From Candidatus Thorarchaeota archaeon (GTDB taxonomy: Archaea; Asgardarchaeota; Thorarchaeia; Thorarchaeales; Thorarchaeaceae): DNA of 7,503 nt. Under the pieces are notes generated by a model that was given only the letters and a program-made list of their open reading frames with translations, had not been told where the DNA came from and ran no database searches. Every line of letters starts with the position of its first letter. The first letter of the stretch is position 1. Shown piece after piece: positions 1 through 6,790 of the stretch. The stretch spans positions 1 through 7,503 of the forward strand of contig JABCSP010000102.1 in NCBI GenBank assembly GCA_018238825.1. The letters are read 5' to 3'. The position numbers and the translations under genes were made by a program.

Positions 1-1
1 T

Positions 2-556
2 ATTAACGACCGACTCTGGAAAATGATGGAACGAAAATCATGGGACAATGATAAGATGTTAGCAATGTCCACAATTCCACTATGTGCCTGGGACAAAAAA
101 TCAGGGGACATCAATAACCCGAAGGCTGTCAAAAGATGGACTATACAACCCTGTACATTCGAGCTCTCTCTTGATAATACACCAACAATAGAAATCAGAG
201 GTAAAGGTGGCGACTTCTCAGGTTTTATAGAAAGAAAGAAGTTCCTACCAAATTATATCTTTGAATCACTCGACATCGGTGTAGAATTCAATAATGCATC
301 TATAGAAACCTATCCTACACCAAGAGATGATCTTGATTATAACTACTCAGACCATGCTAGCGTTTTCTATGAACACGGATTTGCTATTTCAATCCCTGGT
401 GAAAATGTTACACTCAAAGTTGGTAAGCGAATACCAACTAAGATGCTTGGTGATGTTTACCTTCTGATTGGGACTCGAGTACATGCTGAAGACAAACCGT
501 ATCAAGGTTTAATGATTGATATTTGGTTACGAGCATTTCAAAGAAGAATGAGATAA
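2..556 (+). CDS. Hypothetical protein, 5'-truncated by the window edge
   Basis: I do not recognise this protein. The frame is open from base 2 to a TAA stop at 554-556, so 184 residues are visible and the true start probably lies upstream. The ATGs at 23 and 26 are the first in frame, but neither has a convincing ribosome binding site, since the nearest GGA lies only two bases before the first. The product looks soluble: there is no membrane segment, cysteines are few, and the middle is rich in acidic and aromatic residues with alternating hydrophobic stretches that suggest beta strands (for example the run ending YLLIGTRV). It ends in a basic tail, FQRRMR. It reads in the same direction as the transporter operon, but 149 bases and a candidate promoter separate them, so it is probably not part of that operon. 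The coding call is secure from the long open frame; the function is unknown. Confidence 0.6.
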   Translation: MNDRLWKMMERKSWDNDKMLAMSTIPLCAWDKKSGDINNPKAVKRWTIQPCTFELSLDNTPTIEIRGKGGDFSGFIERKKFLPNYIFESLDIGVEFNNASIETYPTPRDDLDYNYSDHASVFYEHGFAISIPGENVTLKVGKRIPTKMLGDVYLLIGTRVHAEDKPYQGLMIDIWLRAFQRRMR

Positions 557-582
557 CCCTATATCTTTGAAAAGGGCGGTAC

Positions 583-597
583 TATTTATGATATACT
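583..597 (+). promoter_or_regulatory. Candidate archaeal TATA-box region for the transporter operon
   Basis: An AT-rich element reading TATTTATGATATAC sits about 115 bases before the chosen start of the binding-protein gene, just after a purine-rich AAAGGGCGG stretch that could act as a TFB-recognition (BRE) element. It is the best TATA-like sequence between the end of the first gene and the operon. If used, transcription would begin near 610-622, giving a leader of roughly 85-95 bases. This is inferred from base composition and position only. Confidence 0.35.
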
Positions 598-637
598 CTT
601 TTTAGTCATAAGTTGTGTTATGAGAAGGTATTTATGA
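583..637 (+). repeat. Spaced direct repeat TATTTATGA in the operon leader
   Basis: TATTTATGA occurs exactly at 583-591 and at 629-637, and the core TTATGA occurs a third time at 618-623. All flank the inferred transcription start. They could be regulator binding half-sites or just AT-rich coincidence. Confidence 0.3.
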
Positions 638-693
638 CGCCCTACCTCTATTATTGTCGCATTCTTCTGAAATATCTTGCGAATGCTAAAAAT

Positions 694-702
694 GGAGAGG
701 AG
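694..702 (+). promoter_or_regulatory. Shine-Dalgarno site deciding the binding-protein start
   Basis: GGAGAGGAG lies three bases before the ATG at 706. It supports that start over the in-frame TTG at 613 and ATG at 634, which lack such a site and would put 24-31 extra residues in front of the hydrophobic signal segment. Confidence 0.75.
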
Positions 703-705
703 AAA

Positions 706-1911
706 ATGAACGGTTCAAAATTTTATGCAATAGTCCTCCTTGGTATCATTATCGGAGCAGGTATAGGATTTGGTGCTGGCTGGTTAATGGCTGGTACACC
801 AATTGCTGGACCTGATGGCGAAATGCCTACTCTGAAAGCGGGATTCATCTATGTTGGTCCGATTGGGGACTTTGGATGGACTCACGCTCATGATGTCGGA
901 AGAGTCTACATAGACGATAAATATGATTGGTTGGACACGGTTTACGTTGAAAGCGTAGACCCTGCAGATGCTGGAGAGCAGATAGACTATCTTGTCAATG
1001 TCGAAGGGTGTGATGTTATTTTCACTACATCGTTCCCCTACATGGATGCAACCATTGCAGCTGGTGAACGTCATAATGACACGATATTCTTCCATTGCTC
1101 TGGTTATCTGAGAAGTGACAATGTTGGCACATACTTCAACGACTTCTATCAGCTATACTACCTCAATGGTCTTATGGCTGGAGCACTCACACAGACTGGT
1201 AAGCTCGGATATGTTGCTGCGTTTCCGATTCCTGAGCTCATCAGACACATCAATGCGTTTGCTATTGGAGCAAATGAAGTCAATGCATCAGTTACAACAG
1301 ATGTCCGGTGGATGAACACAGATTGGTTTGATCCTACTACAGCCACGAATGCTGCCAATGAACTCCTTTCAACTGGGGTCGATATGTTGGCATTCACTGA
1401 GGACTCTTCGGCAGTACCTCTTGTGGCAAACTCAACAGACGATGTTTATGTCTTCAGTCACTACTCACCCATGCAACTCTTTGCACCATCAAGTACGATA
1501 AGTGGTCAGCTAGTGCACTGGGATATTATGTACGAGGACATAATACAGAAGGTCTACCTTGGTCAATTTAATAGCACCAATCTAGCAGATGTAGACTATC
1601 TGTGGCTACTCCAAGAAAAAGCGTGTGAATTAGGTGGGGATTTTGGTGTCCCAATAAATCCAATTTTCATACCAGCTCTTCAGGCTATCATGCACACAGA
1701 CCCAGTTCTTGGAACTATCAGTGTCTATGATCTTGTGATGGCAAGGTTGAACCAGATGAGCATGGCAAACATCATCTATGAGCCATTTACTGGACCAATG
1801 GACTTCAAGAATGGAACAGAGTGGCTTACGACTGGAGAGTCAGCTGACATCTATACGTTGCTTGGCATGACTTGGTTTGTTGACGGAGTGATAGGTACAA
1901 TTCCAACTTAG
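706..1911 (+). CDS. BMP/PnrA-family ABC transporter substrate-binding protein
   Basis: Extracellular binding protein of a BMP-type importer, a family whose characterised members (PnrA/TmpC, RnsB-type systems) bind nucleosides; nucleoside is therefore the likely ligand, but the sequence does not prove it. The 401-residue product starts MNGSKF and has a hydrophobic segment at about residues 7-29, a signal peptide or N-terminal anchor. The mature domain begins near residue 43 with family hallmarks: GPIGDFGWTHAHDVGR (51-66), YVESVDPAD (80-88), IFTTSFPYMD (105-114), GYVAAFPIPELIRHINAF (168-185) and WFDP (207-210). At 401 residues it is slightly longer than typical members (about 350), mainly through a longer C-terminal part. 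There is no lipobox cysteine after the signal segment, so it is not a bacterial-type lipoprotein. It is the first gene of the operon and is followed by a hairpin and T-tract, which suggests that it is made in excess over the other subunits. Confidence 0.92.
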   Translation: MNGSKFYAIVLLGIIIGAGIGFGAGWLMAGTPIAGPDGEMPTLKAGFIYVGPIGDFGWTHAHDVGRVYIDDKYDWLDTVYVESVDPADAGEQIDYLVNVEGCDVIFTTSFPYMDATIAAGERHNDTIFFHCSGYLRSDNVGTYFNDFYQLYYLNGLMAGALTQTGKLGYVAAFPIPELIRHINAFAIGANEVNASVTTDVRWMNTDWFDPTTATNAANELLSTGVDMLAFTEDSSAVPLVANSTDDVYVFSHYSPMQLFAPSSTISGQLVHWDIMYEDIIQKVYLGQFNSTNLADVDYLWLLQEKACELGGDFGVPINPIFIPALQAIMHTDPVLGTISVYDLVMARLNQMSMANIIYEPFTGPMDFKNGTEWLTTGESADIYTLLGMTWFVDGVIGTIPT

Positions 1912-1917
1912 TGAATG

Positions 1918-1950
1918 AGGGGATTATAGGTCCCCCCCCTATTTTTTTTA
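1918..1950 (+). terminator. Hairpin plus T-tract between binding protein and ATPase genes
   Basis: GGGGA (1919-1923) can pair with TCCCC (1931-1935) around a 7-base loop, and AGGGG (1918-1922) can alternatively pair with CCCCT (1936-1940). A run of eight T follows at 1942-1949. This has the form of an intrinsic terminator, and T-tracts also terminate archaeal transcription. Being inside the operon, it probably acts as a partial terminator that raises binding-protein mRNA over ATPase and permease mRNA. The T-rich stretch could instead serve as a TATA-like element for the ATPase gene. Confidence 0.55.
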
Positions 1951-2001
1951 ACAATTGAGATATTAGGGCGTTCTCCCACACATAAAGAGGTCGTAAATGC
2001 T

Positions 2002-3579
2002 ATGGCAAATGTCCTAGAGATGACTGATGTATGCAAGACCTTCTATGGTGATGGCGAAGTAGAAATACGAGCAAATGATCATATCAACTTCACTTTGAAA
2101 GAAGGTGAAATACACGCCCTTCTGGGAGAAAACGGAGCAGGCAAGAGCACTCTAGTTCTCAATTTGTGCCGAGAGCCTGATAGTGGAACCATACTTGTAG
2201 GAGGAGAGAATCTCAGACTCAACACACCCAGAGAGGCCATTGATCATGGAATAGGAATTGCATATCAAGACCTGACAAAATCACTGGTTGAACGTCATAC
2301 AGTCGCGGAGAATATTCTGAGCTTGTCCAAAGGATTCCTTCTGTCCATTGAAACTGTTGAAGAAGCTGTAACGAATGCACTTACTAAATTTGGTTTCCCA
2401 GAATTGGACCCAAAAAGGAAAATATGGCAACTTTCTGGTGGTGAGAAGCAGCGTGTTGAGATACTGAAAGCTCTCATTATTGAACCAAGGATCCTGATTT
2501 TGGATGAACCAACCTCTATGTTGACGCCTCCTGAAGTTGAGAATCTCTTCGCCCTGTTAGAGTCTCTTAAATCTGAAGGCAAGGGAATTATAATTATTAC
2601 GCACCATCTTGAAGAAGCAATCCGAATCAGTGATCGCATCACCGTATTACGGAATGGACAGGTAGTGAGCTCCCTTGATAAGAAAAAAGTAGCTAAATTG
2701 AAAAAGTCAATCACAGAGGGAAAACGTGAGCTTGCTCGTCTAATGGTTGGAAAAGATACATTGTATGATCTCAAGAGAAATCCTGTGAAAAGCGGAGATG
2801 TAGTACTCAAAATTGAAAGCCTTACTGTGAATAATGACATGGGGGACCAAGTTGTCAATAACATATCCATTGAAGTTCGAGAAAATCAAATTCTTGGGCT
2901 TGCAGGGATTGCAGGCAATGGCCAACGAGAGCTGTTGGAAGCTATTGTTCATTGGCGAGATGCGAGTTCAGGAAAAGTAATACTTCATGGAACAGAAATA
3001 ACCAACAAATCTGTTGCCACGATTCGTAAACTTGGAGTTTCATACATCCCGGAGAACAGGAAGAAAGCTATGGTTCTGGACCTGTCCGTTCGTGAGAATC
3101 TTATGATGAGCTACTATTCAGAATCGGAAGGTCCTTTCATAGACCGTGATGCAATAGTTGAGTTGACTGACAAATTAATAGAACGATTTTCGATTGACAC
3201 TCCAAGTCCATTAGCACCCATGAGAAGTTTGTCAGGCGGTAACAAGCAGAAAGTAGTGGTGGCTAGGGAGCTTTCAAGAAGACCCAAGAAAGGAACCAAA
3301 CTCCTTCTAATTGCAGAGAATCCAACTTTTGGTCTTGATGTGGCAACTACCGGATTTGTAAGAGAGGAACTTCTCAAAGTAAGAGAGTCTGGAGCAGCAG
3401 TGCTCCTTGTTTCTAGTGACCTCACTGAAATCATGACGTTATGTGATGAGATTGCTGTCATCTACAAAGGTGAAATAATTGGAAGAGTCAGTACAGATGA
3501 AACAACTAGAGAAGCAATCGGACTCATGATGGGTGGAGTTATCCCTGAATCATCTGAAAGTGAGGTGTCAACTCAATGA
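2002..3579 (+). CDS. BMP-type ABC transporter ATPase (tandem nucleotide-binding domains)
   Basis: Cytoplasmic ATPase of 525 residues that powers the importer; it matches the YufO/NupO and RnsB-like double ATPases in layout. Domain 1 (about 1-250) has Walker A GENGAGKST (42-50), Q-loop Q89, signature LSGGEKQ (144-150), Walker B ILILDEPTS (164-172) and H-loop HH (201-202), so it looks catalytically complete. Domain 2 (about 265-512) has a degenerate Walker A, GIAGNGQREL (302-311), with no GKS/T; a signature LSGGNKQ (410-416); and a Walker B ending IAENPT (437-442), which lacks the DE pair. This one-active-site pattern is normal for the family. A lysine-rich stretch at 226-242 separates the domain 1 core from ARLMVG. 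The start at 2002 is the first in-frame ATG and is preceded by AGAGG at 1986-1990. The stop overlaps the next start (ATGA, 3576-3579), indicating translational coupling. Confidence 0.93.
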   Translation: MANVLEMTDVCKTFYGDGEVEIRANDHINFTLKEGEIHALLGENGAGKSTLVLNLCREPDSGTILVGGENLRLNTPREAIDHGIGIAYQDLTKSLVERHTVAENILSLSKGFLLSIETVEEAVTNALTKFGFPELDPKRKIWQLSGGEKQRVEILKALIIEPRILILDEPTSMLTPPEVENLFALLESLKSEGKGIIIITHHLEEAIRISDRITVLRNGQVVSSLDKKKVAKLKKSITEGKRELARLMVGKDTLYDLKRNPVKSGDVVLKIESLTVNNDMGDQVVNNISIEVRENQILGLAGIAGNGQRELLEAIVHWRDASSGKVILHGTEITNKSVATIRKLGVSYIPENRKKAMVLDLSVRENLMMSYYSESEGPFIDRDAIVELTDKLIERFSIDTPSPLAPMRSLSGGNKQKVVVARELSRRPKKGTKLLLIAENPTFGLDVATTGFVREELLKVRESGAAVLLVSSDLTEIMTLCDEIAVIYKGEIIGRVSTDETTREAIGLMMGGVIPESSESEVSTQ

Positions 3580-4688
3580 AACTGGGAAAATATGAAATGG
3601 AAATCAAAAAGAGATCTAAGGAACTGACCTTTCAAGAAACGATACAAATCAGAATACTTTCTGTGCTCATGGGCTTAGCCGCAGTAGCACTCATTTTCCT
3701 TGCGTATGGTCATAATCCGCTCGTACTCTACTTCGACGTTTTCTTTTACGCATTCTTCACTGTATTTGGTCTTTTATCAACACTTTCAAGGTTTATCCCA
3801 CTCGTACTCATTGCAATCGGTCTTTCAGTACCCTTCAGAGCTAAAATCGACAACATCGGTGCAGAGGGTCAGTTCCTCATCGGAACAGTTGCTGCATCTG
3901 GAGTTGCACTTTTTTATGGCGAGGGTGCAAACCCATTTGTAGTAATTCCAGTTATGTTCTTGGCGGGTTTCCTTGCGGGGGCACTTTGGGCGCTTCCAAT
4001 TGCAATCTTCAGAGTCAAGAGTCAATTCAAAGGCTCCGATGTGGTCATCAGTTTTCTGCTATTCTTCCCTGCAAAATTCTTGATTGATTATCTAATCACT
4101 GGCCCTTGGAGAGATCCAGAGGGTTGGGGATTCCCTCAATCTCCACTCTTCCCTGAATCTACACAAATTTTTGCTTTTCCCGGAACGCGTGTCCACCTCA
4201 CGATATTTCTTGGACTTGCCGCTGCATTTCTAATCTATTACTTCCTGACCCGAGAGAAGAAGGGAATTCCAGAAACAAAGCTTGGTTACGAAATCAATGT
4301 ATTAGGTGAGAATCCTGAAGCCGGAGAAGCCGCAGGAATGAGTTTTCTGAAAATAGCAATAATTACAGTACTTATCTCAGGGGGTCTTGCAGGTCTAGCT
4401 GGAGTTGGGGAGGTTGCGGGTAATCCCAATTTCTATAGATTACGTCCTGAATTATCCAGGTTTCTGGGATTCACCGGGATAGCTGTAGCTTGGCTTGGAG
4501 GACTTAATCCTATAGGGATAATTATTAGCTCGCTCTTCTTTGCGGGGTTGCTAGCAGGGGGTATTCGTATACAAGTAAGTGGACTTCCAGTTTCAGTTGT
4601 TGATCTGTTCAACGGTTCACTCCTATTCTTTGTGCTCGTTGCTGAATTCTTCATAAGAAACAAAATTGAATGGAGGACTGTGTCTTGA
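3576..4688 (+). CDS. BMP-type ABC transporter permease, subunit 1
   Basis: Integral membrane subunit of the importer, 370 residues, of the branched-chain/ribose/nucleoside permease family (YufP/NupP-like). After a charged cytoplasmic N-terminus (1-24), hydrophobic segments lie at about 27-44, 50-68, 73-86, 99-114, 120-145, 155-174, 206-223, 258-280, 298-330 and 344-360. Family landmarks are IDNIGAEGQ (91-99) and the cytoplasmic loop LGYEINVLGENPEAGEAAGM (236-255), the stretch expected to contact the ATPase. The loop between about 175 and 205 (GPWRDPEGWGFPQSP) is probably extracellular. The start overlaps the ATPase stop by ATGA, and the stop TGA (4686-4688) overlaps the TTG start of permease 2. 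Length and landmarks fit an intact gene. Confidence 0.92.
   Translation: MKLGKYEMEIKKRSKELTFQETIQIRILSVLMGLAAVALIFLAYGHNPLVLYFDVFFYAFFTVFGLLSTLSRFIPLVLIAIGLSVPFRAKIDNIGAEGQFLIGTVAASGVALFYGEGANPFVVIPVMFLAGFLAGALWALPIAIFRVKSQFKGSDVVISFLLFFPAKFLIDYLITGPWRDPEGWGFPQSPLFPESTQIFAFPGTRVHLTIFLGLAAAFLIYYFLTREKKGIPETKLGYEINVLGENPEAGEAAGMSFLKIAIITVLISGGLAGLAGVGEVAGNPNFYRLRPELSRFLGFTGIAVAWLGGLNPIGIIISSLFFAGLLAGGIRIQVSGLPVSVVDLFNGSLLFFVLVAEFFIRNKIEWRTVS
4672..4676 (+). promoter_or_regulatory. Shine-Dalgarno site supporting a TTG start for permease 2
   Basis: GGAGG inside the last codons of permease 1 lies eight bases before TTG 4685. This spacing fits initiation at TTG better than at ATG 4670, whose own second codon forms part of the GGAGG. 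The resulting TTGA overlap with the permease 1 stop resembles the ATGA overlap upstream. Confidence 0.6.
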
Positions 4689-5191
4689 GTTTAGAAATGA
4701 TCGCATCTTCAATTGTTGTTGCAGCCACTTTCTTCCTGCTTCCGACTTTGGGTGAAATCATAACAGAGCGGTCTGGAGTTCTCAATCTTGGTATTGAGGG
4801 TATGATGATTTCAGGAGCCGCTGGTTCTTTTGCTGTAGCCTATACAACTGGCAATATCGTGCTTGGACTGATTGCTGGAATGTTAATTGGGGGAGCATTG
4901 GCTCTTTTACATGGTATCGTTACAATCACGTTCAATCGCAACCAAGTAGTTTCGGGTATTTCACTAACAATCTTTGGAACTGGACTGAGTGGATTATTGG
5001 GCCTCGGCTTTGCAGGATTACCACTGGTTCCACTTCAACCTATTATAATTCCAGGTCTTAGTGCCATTCCTTTCCTTGGAGCAGTCTTTTTCAACAAGAA
5101 TATCCTTTACTACATCATAATATGTCAATCTAAGTGCTTTTATGATCTCCGGAAACATCTCCCTATGAGACGTCTTCTTAAGTTCGCCTGA
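4685..5191 (+). CDS. BMP-type ABC transporter permease, subunit 2 (3'-truncated at a junction)
   Basis: Second membrane subunit of the importer (YufQ/NupQ-like), of which only the N-terminal half is present. From TTG 4685 the protein begins MSLEMIASS; an upstream ATG at 4670 is in frame but has no ribosome site. Family features are TLGEIITERSGVLNLGIEGMM just after the first membrane segment, then NQVVSGISLTIFGTGLSG and IIPGLSAIPFLGAVFFNKNIL. Members are normally about 300 residues. Here homology-like sequence stops near base 5101-5110 (about residue 140), and the remaining ~27 codons, with CQSKCFYDLRKHLPMRRLL, are antisense of the radical SAM gene and not permease-like. The conserved cytoplasmic loop and last membrane segments are missing, so the product as written could not work. 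Truncation at a sequence join is more likely than natural decay, because the rest of the operon is intact. Confidence 0.85.
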   Translation: MSLEMIASSIVVAATFFLLPTLGEIITERSGVLNLGIEGMMISGAAGSFAVAYTTGNIVLGLIAGMLIGGALALLHGIVTITFNRNQVVSGISLTIFGTGLSGLLGLGFAGLPLVPLQPIIIPGLSAIPFLGAVFFNKNILYYIIICQSKCFYDLRKHLPMRRLLKFA

Positions 5192-5902
5192 TATGAATTC
5201 GATAGCATCTCGATACTCCTCCGTATTCGGAGTGATGCCCGCACCAACCGTTCCAAGTTCAACTCGCTCCTCCGCAATCTCTGTGATGTACGAGTCCGGA
5301 TTCAATTCATTCTGTACATAATCAAAAAGGTATTGCAATTTAGATACATTGTAGATCGAGATCACGCTGTGTATGCCAAGCGTAAAATTACAGTAGGAAT
5401 CTCGCAGGTGAGACAGTCTTTCAAAGGTATCCAAGAGTTTATCAAACGATTTCGCTCCACGGATAATATCGTGATCTTCGCCGATGCCATCCAGTGAAAG
5501 ATTTACCACAATCCTGGTTTTTTTGCAGATGTCAAGTATTTCGCGGACGCTCTCCTCAATGCGGGCTGTCAGTATCCCATTCGTTGGTATATTGATGATA
5601 TCAGGTTCATTATTCCGATAAATTGATTCGCTTATGTCTACAATATCCTGTCTTAAGAACGGTTCGCCACCACTGAGCGTGAACCATACCGGAGCTTTTG
5701 ATAACGATCTGAATATTTTTTCATACTCCTCTACATCAAGTTCATCCACAGCATCCTTTCTCCAGATGTTACAGGTCTTGCATCTTGAGTTGCATCGATC
5801 AGTCACCGAAATCGTCAGATTCATCGGAAGTTTCTTTGGCACACCGCAGAAGTGCTGCAGTTTATATCCAGCCGCATCGATGCATAATCTTGCAATATTC
5901 AT
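5018..5902 (-). CDS. Radical SAM protein (C-terminus lost at the junction)
   Basis: Radical S-adenosylmethionine enzyme with the CxxxCxxC cluster motif at C37, C41 and C44 (DRCNSRCKTC), SAM-binding GGEP at 78-81, and an NLSLDG strand at 134-139, all in the usual order of the (beta/alpha)6 core. The substrate is unknown. Authentic sequence seems to run to about residue 272 (base 5087). The last ~22 residues, from DCSKERNG on, are antisense of the permease gene. Relatives I recall continue after the YYDVVKDILVEK-like helix into a cysteine-containing region resembling a SPASM/twitch auxiliary domain, and that part is missing here. The start at 5900-5902 overlaps the stop of the upstream glycosyltransferase as ATGA, with AAGGAT 11 bases ahead, so it is the last visible gene of a - strand operon. 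Pairing with glycosyltransferases suggests modification of a surface glycan or lipid, which is an inference from context. Confidence 0.87.
   Translation of the reverse strand: MNIARLCIDAAGYKLQHFCGVPKKLPMNLTISVTDRCNSRCKTCNIWRKDAVDELDVEEYEKIFRSLSKAPVWFTLSGGEPFLRQDIVDISESIYRNNEPDIINIPTNGILTARIEESVREILDICKKTRIVVNLSLDGIGEDHDIIRGAKSFDKLLDTFERLSHLRDSYCNFTLGIHSVISIYNVSKLQYLFDYVQNELNPDSYITEIAEERVELGTVGAGITPNTEEYRDAIEFISGELKKTSHREMFPEIIKALRLTYYDVVKDILVEKDCSKERNGTKTWNYNRLKWNQW
5087..5110. other. Probable chimeric junction between two unrelated segments
   Basis: Permease-like coding on the + strand (FFNKNILYY) and radical SAM-like coding on the - strand (VVKDILVEK) both run through this stretch, and each becomes nonsense for its family beyond it. 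Both genes therefore lose their 3' ends at one point. The overlap of about 20-24 bases, where either protein fits, is what a join through one shared short word (assembly k-mer or microhomology) would leave. Left of it everything is on the + strand, right of it everything is on the - strand. Confidence 0.7.
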
Positions 5903-6789
5903 CTTTTATCCAGATCCTTGGTTGTGGACACCGTTTCCCAGTTATATGGATTTTTTCCAAGAACATAAAACTTGATCCTCGCTGATGCCATCGAGTAACC
6001 CTCCACGAACACCGCAGCAAGGATCAGTGGAACCTTGGATGGATGCCGTTTCATTTTTTTGAGAATATATTTTATTTTTGGAATATTTCCTGCGGTGGAC
6101 GGTCTGTACGAATGAACATGCGCGAGATGTATGTGCCCGATATGGATTCTTACCCGCTGTTTGATCAGATCAGAGATAGTTTCAGGACCTTTGTTATGAA
6201 ATACAGCATCCGGACTGTAATGCAGTTTATAGCCACTCGCCTTGATCATCGCTTCGAGACATGCCTCATCGGTGGCGGTATCGGTCGGCATGGAATCGAA
6301 GATATTCTTAAAAGCGATGCATTCCCCTGCCTTTGGCGATACTGATGCGATCTCATGGTGTAGTTCCCAGATCAGATGAACAGCAAAACCAACAATGCTT
6401 CTATCTGAATTTACGGGCACGGGGCGCCCACCAACCAGCCCAACACACCCATCACAAAACGGCTTAACCAGCTCATTTATGGCGCCTTCGCAAGGTATCG
6501 TATCAGCACTTTCAAGAACCAATATATCCGAATCAACACACTCCATAAAATAATTGATAGCACGCGCCTTACCGGATTTTTTATCTTCTGTAATCACTTT
6601 TATTTTGTCGTGATCCCTGCAGAACCCCTCAACAATCGCCACAGTACGATCAGTACACCCACTTGCAACCACCACAACCCCCTCAAGCACAACCCCCTCA
6701 TCAAACCGCTGCTCACACAAAGCGCCTAACAGTTTACCAATATTCCCCTCTTCATTATATGCAGGAACCCCAATACTTATAGTGACCAT
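5899..6789 (-). CDS. GT2-family glycosyltransferase
   Basis: Family 2 (GT-A fold) glycosyltransferase of 296 residues. It shows an N-terminal nucleotide-sugar binding strand with GVPAYNEEGN (7-16), then SGCTDRT (43-49) and DKKSGKARAIN (69-79). In the usual DxD position it has LESADT (92-97). A GGRPVPVN turn (120-127), the likely catalytic TDE (173-175) and a QRVRIHIGH helix (211-219), in place of the processive QxxRW, follow. A moderately hydrophobic C-terminal stretch (about 253-275) may associate with the membrane, but there is no clear multi-span domain. Donor and acceptor cannot be told from sequence. Its ATG begins one base after the stop of the DPM1-like gene, and its TGA overlaps the radical SAM start, so the three are surely cotranscribed. 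The first ~55 codons share the T/G-ending codon bias of the upstream gene, while the later part is more balanced. Confidence 0.88.
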   Translation of the reverse strand: MVTISIGVPAYNEEGNIGKLLGALCEQRFDEGVVLEGVVVVASGCTDRTVAIVEGFCRDHDKIKVITEDKKSGKARAINYFMECVDSDILVLESADTIPCEGAINELVKPFCDGCVGLVGGRPVPVNSDRSIVGFAVHLIWELHHEIASVSPKAGECIAFKNIFDSMPTDTATDEACLEAMIKASGYKLHYSPDAVFHNKGPETISDLIKQRVRIHIGHIHLAHVHSYRPSTAGNIPKIKYILKKMKRHPSKVPLILAAVFVEGYSMASARIKFYVLGKNPYNWETVSTTKDLDKR

Positions 6790-6790
6790 G

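Noticed and set aside
613..705. N-terminal extension of the binding protein from TTG 613 or ATG 634
   Set aside because: The strong GGAGAGGAG site serves ATG 706, and the extension would place charged and tyrosine-rich residues ahead of the signal segment.
1932..1939. Run of eight C as a possible phase-variable tract
   Set aside because: It is outside any coding region and is better explained as part of the hairpin next to the T-tract.
2295..2870. A 191-codon open frame on the - strand
   Set aside because: It lies fully inside the ATPase gene, which has intact ABC motifs. The translated product is serine/arginine-rich with no domain, as expected of an antisense frame.
3200..3360. Missing Walker A lysine and DE pair in ATPase domain 2 as evidence of gene decay
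   Set aside because: A degenerate second site is usual in this double-ATPase family, and the frame is intact.
5111..5191. The tail of the permease 2 frame as a novel C-terminal domain
   Set aside because: It is the exact antisense of conserved-looking radical SAM sequence and has no membrane segment like the family's.
5634..5985. Two overlapping open frames on the + strand
   Set aside because: They are antisense across the radical SAM and GT2 start region, with no motifs and no ribosome site.
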